Assembly: GCA_001692895.1 (NCBI GenBank)
Contig: KV748204.1
Coordinates: 434,001-498,000 of the forward strand
DNA length: 64,000 bases
Direction of reading: 5' to 3'
From: Cenococcum geophilum 1.58
Lineage: Eukaryota > Ascomycota > Dothideomycetes > Gloniales > Gloniaceae
Within the stretch, counting starts at the first letter, position 1; the number at the start of each line of letters is the position of its first letter. Shown here piece after piece: positions 12,100-23,016 of the stretch. The notes beneath the pieces are model-generated. The model did no database searches. It was not told the origin of the DNA and saw only the letters and a program-made list of their open reading frames with translations. Both the position numbers and the translations under genes were made by a program.

Positions 12100-15000
12100 C
12101 AACCTAGAACTAGTTTAGTACATTTTAGCTAATAAGCTACTAGGTAACCGCCTTAAGGCCTTTTTATATTAAGAGCAGTGTCTTATAGTTCTCTGTGCTA
12201 GCTACTAAGAGTATTACTTCTTAGTTAGTGCGTAGGGGGCATAACAGTATTACATGTTTTGGTGTCTGTCTTGGCCAGCTATATTTATATCTTAGGCTAC
12301 CTACTAGGACACCTACCCAGTAGAGCTAGTCTTTTAGTCCTATTATTCCTGTTCTTAAGAGTATTACTATTATATTTTCTACCTTTATTAGGCCTTCTTA
12401 GAGCCCTAAGGTGTTTACCCCCTATAGCGTTAACCATGCTACGGCTTAGGTTCCTCTTACCTTAGTTAGCCTCTATACTACCTTTAACTCCCATACGCCT
12501 CTCCAGCGTTAGTCTAGCCAGTATTATATTACGGTAGATATTTTCCCAGCGTTCTTTTATACTCTATTTTAGCTTTTTTCTCTCTCTTACTATTATCCTT
12601 ACTGGCCTTTTACGCGTCTCCCTTTCTCCTTTATATAGGCCTGGTCCCTAAAGCAGTACTATTCTTCTTTTACTTTCTTTACCTGTTTCTCTAATATATC
12701 TTCCCTACTTTAGGGTTATTAGTTTGTTCTCCTATAAGGCGCCCTAGGGTCCCTCTATAGTTTATTTAGGCGTATCTTAATATACTTTATAATATTAGAG
12801 TTACGTTTCTTTTACACCCTTTATATTGCAGCGGCTTTAATATATAGTTATAGGGGGGGAATATTAGCTTCCTTCTTAAGCAGAGCTGTGGCCGTTTACT
12901 TATATCCGCCTATTATACTCTAGAGGCAGGCTATTTAGACCTTTTGGAGTAGTTTAAGGAGTAATTTAGGGGGGCCTTTCTTAGATTCTCTAATGTCCTA
13001 GATACTAGACCTATATGTTATAGTTAGCCGGATAACTGCTATATATAGTAGGCGTGACCTCTAAAAGCATGGACCCCATATAGATTTAACGATCCTAGAT
13101 AGTGCGATATACTATACTTAGCCCTTATAGGCCGCTTGCGCCGCATATACGCTCCACTAGAGCTTACTATCTACCTATACTCCTAATACTCTTAGGCCCT
13201 AAACTAGTTAACCCCTAAAGCCTTAGATGCGAATTATATACTAAAGATCTATAGATTGGTTGCGTTTTCTTATAAAATAGATTAGCTAGTATTTCTTTAG
13301 TAAGAATTGAATTCTATATCGTCTTACCTATTCTATATAGGTATTATATACTTTCTTTAGTATTCTACAATTCTCTGCGGCTATTAGTCCGTATATAATT
13401 AGGTTTATATTATTAATAAAGCCTATCCCCTAGGTCGCCCCTTCCTTAAAGGAGTTAAGTAGGTTACTTATAAAGAAAAGGAAGAGTATAGGCAAGAGGG
13501 GTAATTTTTATAGTATTCCTGTTGTAACTATAATAGGGGGGCTTTAATATCCGCTAAAGACCAGTAATATTTCTTTTTAACTTATAAACCCTTAAATAAA
13601 TTATATAATCTATTCTAGGAAGCCTTTTACCCTAAGGATGTATAGGAGACGCTCGTGGGGTATATTATTATAGGCGCCACTAATATCTAGGCTAAGCATT
13701 AATACTATAAAGTCCCTTCGCATCGCCCATGCAGATTTAATAGTAGTAGCGAGTAGCGTAAGTGCTAATAGTGTTAAGCGGTTCTTTCTTGCCCCCATTT
13801 AGCTNTATNGTAGTAGGGNNTNTTNCTNNNCCGTATCTNCTATATAGTCNNCTATTACCCTTTCTAAGATCTTGCTAAGGGTATTCTCTAAGGCAATAGG
13901 GCGGTAGCTCCCTAGGAGTAAGTAGTCTACTTTGCCNTCTTTATATAGGATAAACGTTATTATAGCTCTTTTAAGTCTTAGGTAGTAGCCTATTATAAAG
14001 TATACTCTAGCTATATCCGCAAGCTAAGGTGCTATTAGTGGTCCGCAGGTCTTTAGGGCTTTATTTGGGATCCTATTTAGTTCTAGTACTATATTATTTA
14101 AAAGGCGGCTAATGGTTCTAGCCATTTCTTTAGTTGTTATATCGCTGTCGACCCTTAGGTAAGTCACTAGTGCTTTACCCGTAATATTGCTAAGGTCTAC
14201 TAAAGCTAGTTAAGGGAAAAATCTTTCTATAAGGATCTTTGCCTTCTTATTATTGTCGCTTATGGCTAGTAATTCACCTAATCTTCACAGGGGCGAAAGG
14301 TGTGGGTCTTCTACTAAACGTCCCGCCTTTTTTTTTTTTTTTACCTATTTTGCTATCCTCCAAAGACCTTTATTATAGGGGAGGCTTAGGTTAATAATAT
14401 GCTTATTTATAAACCGTCTCCAGCTATTCCTTACTTCTTTTTTTAGGGTATTCTTTAGCTAGTTTCTTGTGTCTTTATATTATCTCTCGTCTTTAGAATT
14501 ATAGCTGCTTATGTATTTTCTTCTTGCTCGTCATTGGCTGGCAATAAGAATTGCACATTATACGGACCATGCGTATCGCGCGTAGGGGCCCGGTTTTAAG
14601 ACCGGGCAGTATTCTTTTAGCCCATTTTTAATTACTGCCTAGATCCTTTCTAGTCTTCAGTTAATTTCCTTAGGGGTAGCTAATAAGCCTCGCTCATTTA
14701 GTATTAGGTAGATTTCTTCTAGGTCTTAAAGTTATTATTTAACTGTGTTAAGGAAGCTGTCTATCTTAAGCTTTCTTATTATATATCTTTTACTATTTAA
14801 TTACGCCTTAATATCCAGATCTAGCTATATCTAGATGGGGATATAGTCTAAGGCGAGTGCCTATTCTTCTTCGGGGTTATACCTTTTAAGTCTCTGGTAT
14901 AGGCCTTCATCTATAAATATAAGGTCAATTATGCTTCTAGCAGTGCCTTATTACTATATAATTGCTCCTAGGGGGGTGGCCAGCTTACGGCCCTAGGTGT

Positions 15001-15480
15001 TTATAGCTCTTAGTAGGCACTCTACCTGTTGTTTAGCAGCAATATAGATACCCCCCTACTGCGGGTAGTAGATGTTTATATCTCCTAATAGGATAAACTC
15101 TGTGCCTTTAGTTTCTAGTAAGCTTATTACTAATATAATATTCTCTGTTTATGGGACCCCTTTAACCCTAGGGTTATATATATTAATAATCTGTACCAGT
15201 CCCCTATATATCTAGATTGTTATTACTATAATATCTGGGTTAACTACCTACTATAACCATAAGGACAGGCTAATAGCCTTACTAATTATAAAGCATACGC
15301 GTATAGCTGCTTTTGGTTTATATAGGAGCTAGAATCCTTAGGGGCAGTATATTAATTATATATAGGTATTGTAATACGGCTCTTGTATAGTAAGGATATA
15401 GTATTTCTCTAGGTCTAGGCTATCTAGTAAGGGCCTTACAAGACGGTGGTTTGTATTACCGCAGTTGTACTATATAATGG
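12100..15480 (-). pseudogene. LINE-A ORF2: endonuclease-reverse transcriptase
   Basis: This ORF would nick target DNA and prime reverse transcription at the nick. The APE-like endonuclease is visible near 15,045-15,100 (GDINI-PQWGG, the fungal LINE motif GDFNxHxPxWGG) and at 14,880-14,960 (TARSIIDLIF). RT islands follow: SYRPIALENTLSK near 13,870-13,915, the intact piece at 13,610-13,798 with LSLDISGAYNNIPHERLL, and the catalytic region GFINNINLIIYG near 13,400-13,430 (FVDD in relatives, both Asp now read as Asn, as G-to-A RIP would give). A thumb-like LGVYVDSKL lies near 13,160-13,200 and KEANIPPI near 12,860. No RNase H was recognised. The frame is broken by many stops. Confidence 0.85.
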
Positions 15481-15849
15481 ATAGGTGGCGGACCCCCGGC
15501 AAGGGTCCTTCGCCTCTTTTTTGTTCTTCACTTCTTCTATTTCCACTTTCTCTAGGATATTTAGAACTTCTATCTCTTATATCTACACTCTGGTTACTAC
15601 TTATTTTATATAGAGCTTTCTATTCCCGTATCTTATGTTCCTACTAGCGCTTCTATATCTAAATCTGTTATTATCTCCAGTTCTTCCCCTATTCTTGCTA
15701 GTTGGCTATATGCCCTTTAAGAGTCGGCTATAAATATTATATTTGCCGTGTTAAGTCTAATTCTTAATTATTCTAGTCTTAAGCTTACTATAGCTGTCTA
15801 TAAGGGTCTTCTTATAGGGCGTCCTCTCCCTTGTGTCCCCTGTAACCCT

Positions 15850-17310
15850 TATATCCCTATATAGTCTAGTGATATCGCGCGGCATCGCTTCTAGCCCGTT
15901 AAGGTTTGGGATAGCTAGCCTAGCCCCCTAGTATTAAAGGTAGGAAACGCTAAAAAGGCACCTGCGCCCCCCTAGCTTATTGCTTATTATTTCTATTTAT
16001 ATAACCTAGCGTATAGTTATTCCCGTAGCTATTAAGCCCTTACCTTCCGTCTCCTGTATTTAATACAGTCTTCTCTCTCCTATGCCTTGTGTGTGCTTTA
16101 GTGGTAGTTTACGCATTTTATTTAGTCTTAATTTAAGCAATATCTTGTATCGTAGGGGCCTATACAGTAGCCGCAGCACACCTATGCTATGCATGTGGAT
16201 TAGGTATGTCCCTATTATATATAGCGATAGTATTATTCTAGGCGGAGTCTATAGTTATAGAGCCTTGTATCGTATATAAGGCCATTTATAATAATACCTT
16301 TTTAGATAAGGAGTTTTTATATTCTTAGTATATGTGTGCTAATAATAAGGGAGCTATGCGTTCGACCGGCGTCTCCCTAGCGAGTCTTTAGCGACCTTTA
16401 TATTCTTTTATTATTTTCGTTATATACTTAGTTTATATTTTCCTATTATAGCCATTAGATTTGGGTAATCTCAAGTTCTGGTATAAGGCGTTCCATTTAT
16501 TTTACTATCTTATATATAGTTACTGTATTATCCGCCTAGCGTCCCTTTTTTACCCTAAGGCTTAGGGGAACTACTAAGACTTTAACTAGGTAATTTTCGC
16601 GGAGCACCTTTATACTAATACGTTCTCCTAGCCTGTCCCTTACCCTTACGGCTTATTCCTTTACCTATTAGTCCCTTAGGGTAACTTTAATATCTCCGCT
16701 CCTAAGGTATTAGACTGCGATAGCGTTATAGACCTCTTTATAAATCTCTATAAGGACTTTTGTTTCTAATTATCCCCTAAGCCCCTTTACTTTTTCTATA
16801 TTTAGTTATATTATAATTATATACCCAGATGTTATCTTTAGGGGGGTAGGTTCCCTATACTATAAAAGCGCAGCTACGGCGGCCTAGGTGCGGTTCGCCG
16901 GTAAGGAGGGATTTTATTTGTTTTTAATTTTGCTTAGCCGTTAGAGGATTTAATTAAGGGTTTGCTAAAGGGGCGCCTAAGGTTCGCTAGACTGGCGAAG
17001 CTATTCTGCTAGCTGTATTAGTTTATTATAGCTAACGATTGCTCCCCTATAACTACGGATACTAAACGCGTCCAATAGGCTTTATATTTTATTAGATGCC
17101 TTCTTAATAGGGGTCTTTCCACTTTATAGTGTGGTATTCGCCCGTTCTTGTTGTGGAGGGCCATTGCTAGGCGTGGTTCTAGTAGACGCGCGCGAGTACG
17201 AACCACCGTCGTTTAATGTGTGCCTTCCCTGCGATATATGCATTTTAGGGGGATTCTCTGGGTGTTTTTTCAGGGTTCTTTTGGTTAGTTTTGGTCTTTT
17301 TAGGCCGGGT
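15850..17310 (-). pseudogene. LINE-A ORF1, nucleic-acid-binding protein
   Basis: Upstream of ORF2 on the minus strand is a second decayed frame with a serine/threonine/proline-rich start (around 17,130-17,300, SRASTRTTPSNGPPQQ) and a short open piece at 17,018-17,206. A Cys-rich region near 16,060-16,250 is in the place where Tad1-like ORF1 proteins carry CCHC zinc knuckles. ORF1 proteins coat the LINE RNA. The knuckle residues are not cleanly preserved, so the assignment rests mainly on position. Confidence 0.6.
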
Positions 17311-17400
17311 GTAGCAAGAGCTCCAAAATCCGCGTTTAAGGGTCCTAAGTTAGTATATAAGGAGAAGGCTAATTTAAGCTTAAAAGTAGGCTAAGGTAAA

Positions 17401-17825
17401 AAGAAAGACACTAAGACTATTTAATGCTAGTAATAATTATAAGAGTATAATGGAACTGTAGATAGTTTTAAATACTATATATAGCCGCTATATAGCGAAA
17501 CCTATTATAATTATATAGTGGCGTATATATAGGCTAAGGGATATATCTTCTAGTAACTTATAGGTAGTAGTATAGCGTATATAGTAAACTTAGTTAACCA
17601 AAATATTTTTAGTATTATTATTTTTAAGAGAGTATTAAGCTATAGCTTATAGCACTTTTATTATTAAGGTAGCGTTTAGCCATAAATTATATTATTATTA
17701 TTAGCGGTGTAGTATATAGCCGTAAAATGCAACTAAATGCGGCTAAATGCTAAAATTGCTTAATTAGCATAAACCTAATTTAAGATACTAGTAAAAATTT
17801 TAATAATGCCGCCCCGCCCCCTATA
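17401..17825. other. AT-rich spacer, no gene
   Basis: RIPed DNA between LINE-A and the tandem array. Near 17,720-17,760 it has several AAATGC units (TAAATGC words) that reappear inverted right of the array. No coding signal is seen. Confidence 0.5.
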
Positions 17826-18109
17826 CTTACTAATATTAATAAAATATATGTAAAATATAAAATATATTATTTTTATTAATAATATTAAATTTATAAAAAT
17901 TATACTTTTTTATACGCTTAGTAATATTAATAAAGCGTATATAAAATACTAAAATTATGAAAATTATATATTTATATATGCTTAGTAATATTAATAAAGT
18001 GTATATAAAATATTAAAATTATAAAAATTATACTTTTATATATGCTTAGTAATCTTATAGTTAGCACTTAGTAGCTAAATGCTAATACTTAATTATAAAT
18101 GCCGCATTT
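17735..18109. repeat. Short inverted repeat around the tandem array
   Basis: AAATGCGGC at 17,735-17,743 matches GCCGCATTT at 18,101-18,109 in inverted orientation, with further TAAATGC words around both. This may be the ends of a small non-autonomous element containing the 64-bp array, but no target duplication was found. Confidence 0.4.
17826..18060. repeat. 64-bp AT-rich tandem array, about 3.5 units
   Basis: The unit starts GCTTAGTAATATTAATAAAG and repeats at 17,916, 17,980 and 18,044, a constant 64-bp spacing. A longer, more diverged first unit begins near 17,826. Units are over 85% A+T and differ by transitions. It sits between the inverted AAATGCGGC words. Confidence 0.85.
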
Positions 18110-19110
18110 GGTAGCTAAATGCTAGGAAATGCTAGAAATGCTAGAAAATGCTAAAATAGTAGAAAAGTAAAATTAAATGCTAGTAAATTTTTTCCTGACG
18201 TAGTAGGGGCCTTATCCTTAGGAGCCTTGTCCTTAGCAGCCTTATTAATTGGCTTGTCCTAAAAGCTTACTATATTAGCACTAAGCTAAGCTCTATTCTT
18301 CTACTAGGCAGTCTTTAATTATTAATAGTTTTAATATATGTTAACCAGTTAATATATAGATATTACGTAGTCCTTAGCCCAGTCGTATTTATCAAATTCG
18401 ACCCTCTACGTTAAGGCCTAATTTGGTAATACTGGCTTTACTACTAGCAGGAAGTCTCTAATTACTTAGTCGCCGTCTACGTCTAATAATTTAATCTTTT
18501 TACAGTCGTTATACGTCTTCTCCTACTGCTATAACCAGGTCTTAAAGTTTTAATTCTTTAGGCCCTTTTTAACCTTAGCGTATTAAGTAAATAGGTAGAG
18601 CTAACGTATAGTATTAGTAGGGGCAACCCTCTCCTTAAAAGTCACTAGTATATTATATACCGAGTCAATACCCAGTATATAGGTGTTTAGATATCTAGCT
18701 ACTACCCTAGTAGTATAGCTTTATAGAGAAGTCAAGGCCGCCTTCTACTTCTTATACTCCTTCTCTACTATCTTGTACCTCTTATAGAGAATTTAAAGCT
18801 TGTTCTTCTCGTCCTTAGAGAGAGCTGTATAGGAGGTTATTTCTAACTTCACGTCTTAAGACCTAGAAAAGACTAGTTTAATTAATTAGGGCAACTTATC
18901 CCGTTTGGTTAAGGGGTTAACGTATTTCTATACGTCTTTTATTCGGGCTCGGAGCCTAATAAGGTCAATCTATTTATCCTAATCAGCTTAGCTTAATAAT
19001 ATCACCGTTATAGTAATAGCTTGGGTAGGTGGTTAAGAAGTTATTTTAAAAAGGTGCTTGCAGGAAGGTTAAAGGATTTAGTAATAAGTAATAATTTAAT
19101 AAGGGGTATA

Positions 19111-19158
19111 TTAATTAAATAGGTTAATTAAATTAAATAGGTTAATTAAATTAAATAG
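19111..19158. repeat. 18-bp AT-rich tandem repeat
   Basis: About 2.7 units of AGGTTAATTAAATTAAAT, lying between the Copia-D primer site and its gag-like frame. Confidence 0.7.
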
Positions 19159-19198
19159 TTAAATAGGGGTAATACGGCAAGCAACCTGGGCTTATAAC

Positions 19199-19446
19199 TG
19201 TTAATCGGAAGTCTATACACCGATTATAAGAAAAAAATAATAACTCTATTTATTAAATGGTGGCTTTAGAGCCTCTATATATATATAGGAAAGGTATAGG
19301 AAATAAGAACGAGAAGGGGGTAAGGGGGTGGCAATAAAAATAAGGGCTAAGTAACCGAGTCAATAACCGAGTTAATAATTAAGTCAATAACTAAGTCAAT
19401 GGGAGGTTGCTAAGTCGGTAATAAGATAACCTAATTTAGGTTGACA
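19199..19446 (-). repeat. LTR of Copia-D
   Basis: Begins TGTCAACC and ends TTAACA on the minus strand. It holds a TATA-like CCTATATATATATAGAGG followed by CTCTAAAGCCACC near 19,265-19,285, and GACTCGGTTA/GACTTAGTTA repeats in U3. The TATA-plus-GAGCC block is shared with LTR-like remnants at 49.9 kb and 63.1 kb. Confidence 0.8.
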
Positions 19447-19449
19447 ATA

Positions 19450-21511
19450 AGACACTAGCCCAAATAAGTAGAGCTAAGGTCTTTATAAATCTTAATATCC
19501 GCTAGGCCTTTTACTAAATTAAAAGAAACCCTAGCTTAAAGGATCTTATTATATTTTAGACCTATTACAAAATGTATAAATATAAGATACTACCTTAACG
19601 ACTTTTATACGGCCTACTTAGATAATATTATAATCTACTTTAAGAATAAGCTAGAATATAAGGAGTATGTCTATAAAGTCCTCTAATAGCTCCGTAAGGC
19701 TAGCCTCTAGGCCAATATTAAGAAGTTAGAGTTTAGTATTAAACGTATAAAGTACCTAAGGTTTATTGTTAGTATGGATAAAATTAAAACCAACCTAAAA
19801 AAACGGCTATAATTACTTAGTAAGCACCCCCACGGATTATAAGGGGGGTATAATTATTTCTAGATTTCTATAACTTCTACTAACGCTTTATTAAGGACTA
19901 CAGCAAGATTACTAGGCCTTTTAACTGCCTTACCCAAAAAGATTAGCCCTTTTACTTTAATACTATATATAGGCAGGCTTTTAACAAGCTTAAGAAACGA
20001 CTAGTCTCCGCTTTCTTACCCACTTTAACCTAAACGGCCCTTAATGCTAGAAACTAACGCCTTAGACGGCGTTATAGCTAGCGTTTATTCCCAGAAGTAA
20101 ATAGACGGAGAATAGCACCCTATTGCTTACTATTTAAAGACTATAATATATACTAAGCTAAACTACCTAGTTTATAATAAAGAAATGCTAGCTATTATCT
20201 CTAGCTTCTAGCACTAGTGAGTATAATTAGAAGGGACCCCTAAGCCTGTTTAGGTAGTTTCTAATTATAAGGCCTTAAAATATTTTATAATAATAAAGGC
20301 CCTTATAGTACGGTAGACGCGCTAGGCGGATACCCTATCTTAGTTTAACTTCCTAATTATATATAGGCTAGGCGCTATTAATTGTGCGGATATACTTATA
20401 AGACGCAAATAAGACCTAGATAAATAGGTAGCCGTAAAGACCTTATTATAGAGCTAGACGCTACTATAGGTACAGTACCTTAACCCTTAGATATGGGTAG
20501 AACTAAGTATAGGATCTTTAAAAGCCGAAATATGCCCTATAAGCTCTACGGAACTTAACCTTATTAATAAACTACTGTAGGTAAACCATACGGCCTCTTC
20601 TCTATAGGAGTACCGCAAAAAGGCAAAGAACACTACTAGCCTATAGTCCCTTAAAAATAGACTGCTTAAGTATTAGGTATAGCTAGTAGTAGTAAAGGAA
20701 TAAAATTTATGGACTTAACTTATTGCCGAAGTACATAACTAGGTCTTTACGGCTTATCCTAGAAAAAATAAGACCTATAAGATTATTAGTGACCGTTACT
20801 ACTAGCCTAGAATAGCTATAGATATTAACCGTTACGTATAGAACTGCAACGGTTACTATAGGTCTATAATTCTATCGGATAAGACCCTAAAGCTATTAAA
20901 ACCCCTTCTAATACTAGAACGCCCTTAGTAGTATATCTCTATAGATTTTTATAAACTGCCTTTAGACCGTAACGGATACAATATAGTTATAATTTTAGTT
21001 AACCGCTTTAGTAAGCGCCCGTTCTTAATTCCCTATTATAAAAATATTAATACTAAAGAGGCGGCCTAACTATATATCTACTACGTCTACTAAATTTATA
21101 GACTACTAAATACTATTGTTTTTAATTACAGGCCGTAGTTTATATTAGCCTTTTAAAACAAATTTACTTAGATCTTAGGTATTAAGCTAAAGCTTTCTAT
21201 AGTATATTACCCCTAAATAAACGGTTAGACGGAGATTATAAACTAATACCTAAATTAGAGGCTCCAGCCCTTTATTAACTACTTTTAAGATAACTAGGCT
21301 AAACTGCTACCCCTTATAAACTATGCCCAGGCAACTCTACCCCATAACTCTACTAGATTTGCCCCTATTTAACTAGAAATAGGCTATTTACCCTATACTA
21401 GCTTTAACTAGAAAAGACTAAAAGGACCCTAAACTATATATAAAAAAACTATCTTATAAGGAAGCCTAGTAGTATGCTAAGCGCTTAGAAAAAGCCTAAA
21501 TAGTAAATAAA
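19450..21511 (+). mobile_element. Ty3/Gypsy pol fossil (RT, RNase H, integrase)
   Basis: A plus-strand Gypsy remnant. Parts in order: middle to end of reverse transcriptase (19,490-19,800, AYLDNIIIY where relatives have AYLDDILIY), RNase H (about 20,030-20,420), and integrase with an HHCC-like start and a core at about 20,750-21,440. RT before integrase is the Gypsy order. It abuts Copia-D on the left and is cut on the right by the 5' LTR of Copia-A. It has many breaks and strong RIP-like composition, so it is among the oldest layers here. Confidence 0.85.
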
Positions 21512-21737
21512 TATATAATTACAGCACGTGGCATACCAAACGCGTAATTACGCGTTTAGTGCACTAACTACTTGTTTATAAAGTGCTGACTAATTAGGGG
21601 GAGGCGCGTTAGTATATAGACTACGTAGTCTACCTTAATGGAATCGACAGTTACCATCATCTAAAAGAGTATACGATACTACACGTATTTCGTGCCCCTG
21701 GATATAACTTACCTATATTATTAAATTAATATAAACA
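21512..21737 (+). repeat. 5' LTR of Copia-A
   Basis: Aligns with the Copia-B LTRs from TATATAATTACAGCAC (TGTATAATT in Copia-B) to TATAAACA (ACGAACA in Copia-B). It carries a MluI-like ACGCGT inverted block near 21,540-21,560. Confidence 0.8.
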
Positions 21738-22747
21738 CTAATTAGTAAGCGCGCATAGATTAGCAATTACTTAATACCTCCCCCTAAGCGATATACGACA
21801 GTAACTACCCGTTTAAATCCTAGTACAACCTATTAAAATGTTAGAAGTTAGGGATTACGGACTATATTACCATCTCTATATACTTATTTAAGCCTTAGTA
21901 CGGTTTACTAAAAGTTTATAAATGCAAATATAGACCTTTACAGAACCTCTTACCCTCCTATAAATTATTATAGACCTATTAATTGCCTTTACGGACTATT
22001 ATAAGACCTCTTAAACTATTACAGACCCGTTAATTAATTTTACGGACCATTATAAGACCTCCTCTACCCACTATAAGCTATTACCGCCCGTTACAGCTTA
22101 TATAAATATACTACGCTATATAATATAGCAGATATAAGTAAGCAAATTAACAAAGGTTAAAAGAAGTGGAGTTAGGGAGTCGACCTTACGTCTATAAACG
22201 GCGTTAATGACTATATTAATTTTAAAATCCTTAAATACAGACACTTTAAGCTTTTAAATAACGATTTATGGGAATAATATAAGGAAGACTTTACGGACTT
22301 TATGGAAGTTATCTTTAAGGCTTATAACCTTATAGCTACCCACAACCTATAAACCCTCTTACGTTACTAAGGTATATAGGTTAAAAAGGATAAACGAGTT
22401 ACTATTATACGGTCTCTATATAATATACTACGTAAAGAGAACTAAACGGAATAAACTAAAGAGTAGATTCTAGATTACATTAAAACTAGTAGACTTTTTA
22501 CCTATTTTAAACTTAATAGGATCTTTAGTCTTATAGATAACCTATTTAACTAAATTCGTCCTATAGACTAAAGAGATCTTAGAATTAATCTTATGGGCTA
22601 AAGTATACCTAGTACTTAAGTTATAGACCGTAATACCCCCGCAAACTAAAATACAAACTAAAACCCTTTCGTCGCTTAAGTTATAGATCTATAAACTACC
22701 TAAGTAAAGACCTATAGTAAGGAGCTAGCTAACCTAGCTAAGCTCTA

Positions 22748-23004
22748 TCCCTTGCAACGGCAAAATGGGCCCTACCGTTATTGATAAGAGCTAGCCAATT
22801 GGATTAATAGGACTAAGGGCTTCGGGGGGCCTTTTTTAGCAATGCGATTAGGAGGAACCTTATATTAAGTCTTCCGAACAAGGTCACTATCAACTTTGGC
22901 ACGATTAAAAGGCATATTAGTGGTGTATTAACATACGCGTTGTTTGGAAAAACTGTTGTTCGCGTACGGGCTATTTATGCGTAGGACCCTGCCGTTGCAA
23001 GGGA
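22748..23004. mobile_element. MITE of 257 bp with 15-bp TIRs
   Basis: Starts TCCCTTGCAACGGCA and ends with its exact inverse TGCCGTTGCAAGGGA, flanked on both sides by TA (22,746-22,747 and 23,005-23,006). TA flanks and size fit a Tc1/mariner-type non-autonomous element. No coding capacity. It sits exactly between Copia-A sequence and the TR-GAG 5' LTR, i.e. in the target-site duplication region of the latter. Confidence 0.8.
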
Positions 23005-23016
23005 TACTGTCAGATA

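Larger units (their letters stand above)
11835..17400 (-). mobile_element. LINE-A, Tad1/I-like non-LTR retrotransposon, decayed
   Basis: A minus-strand LINE of about 5.6 kb with ORF1 (about 17,300 to 15,850) and an APE-type endonuclease plus reverse transcriptase ORF2 (about 15,480 to 12,100). No LTRs are seen. The 5' end is placed near 17,400, where coding similarity stops and AT-rich spacer begins. The 3' end is near 11,835, next to two short ACTCAACTT repeats; no long poly(A) is present. Clusters of N occur at 13,804-13,850 and 13,937. It is RIPed but less saturated than its left neighbour. Confidence 0.85.
18190..19446 (-). mobile_element. Copia-D: 5' part of a Ty1/Copia fossil
   Basis: On the minus strand: a 248-bp LTR at 19,446-19,199 (TGTCAACC to TTAACA), a primer-binding site reading GTTATAAGCCC directly after it, and a gag-like frame at about 19,020-18,190 (islands WLQQ-EKTYNDCKK and VEFDKYDWAKDYV, like UBN2/DUF4219-type Copia gag). 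The primer site is of the type complementary to the anticodon stem-loop of initiator tRNA-Met, as in Drosophila copia. Later parts of the element are not found next to it. Broken, with many lesions, and RIPed. Confidence 0.8.

Noticed and set aside
11862-12465. Plus-strand leucine-rich open frames that look like membrane proteins
   Set aside because: Antisense of the purine-rich 3' part of LINE-A; leucine richness follows from CTN codons on the complement of coding DNA.
16082-16279. Plus-strand Cys-containing open frame
   Set aside because: Antisense of the zinc-knuckle part of LINE-A ORF1; no start context or domain of its own.
17131-17394. Plus-strand open frame of 87 codons
   Set aside because: It is antisense to the start of LINE-A ORF1 and its codons mirror the Ser/Thr/Pro-rich stretch on the other strand.
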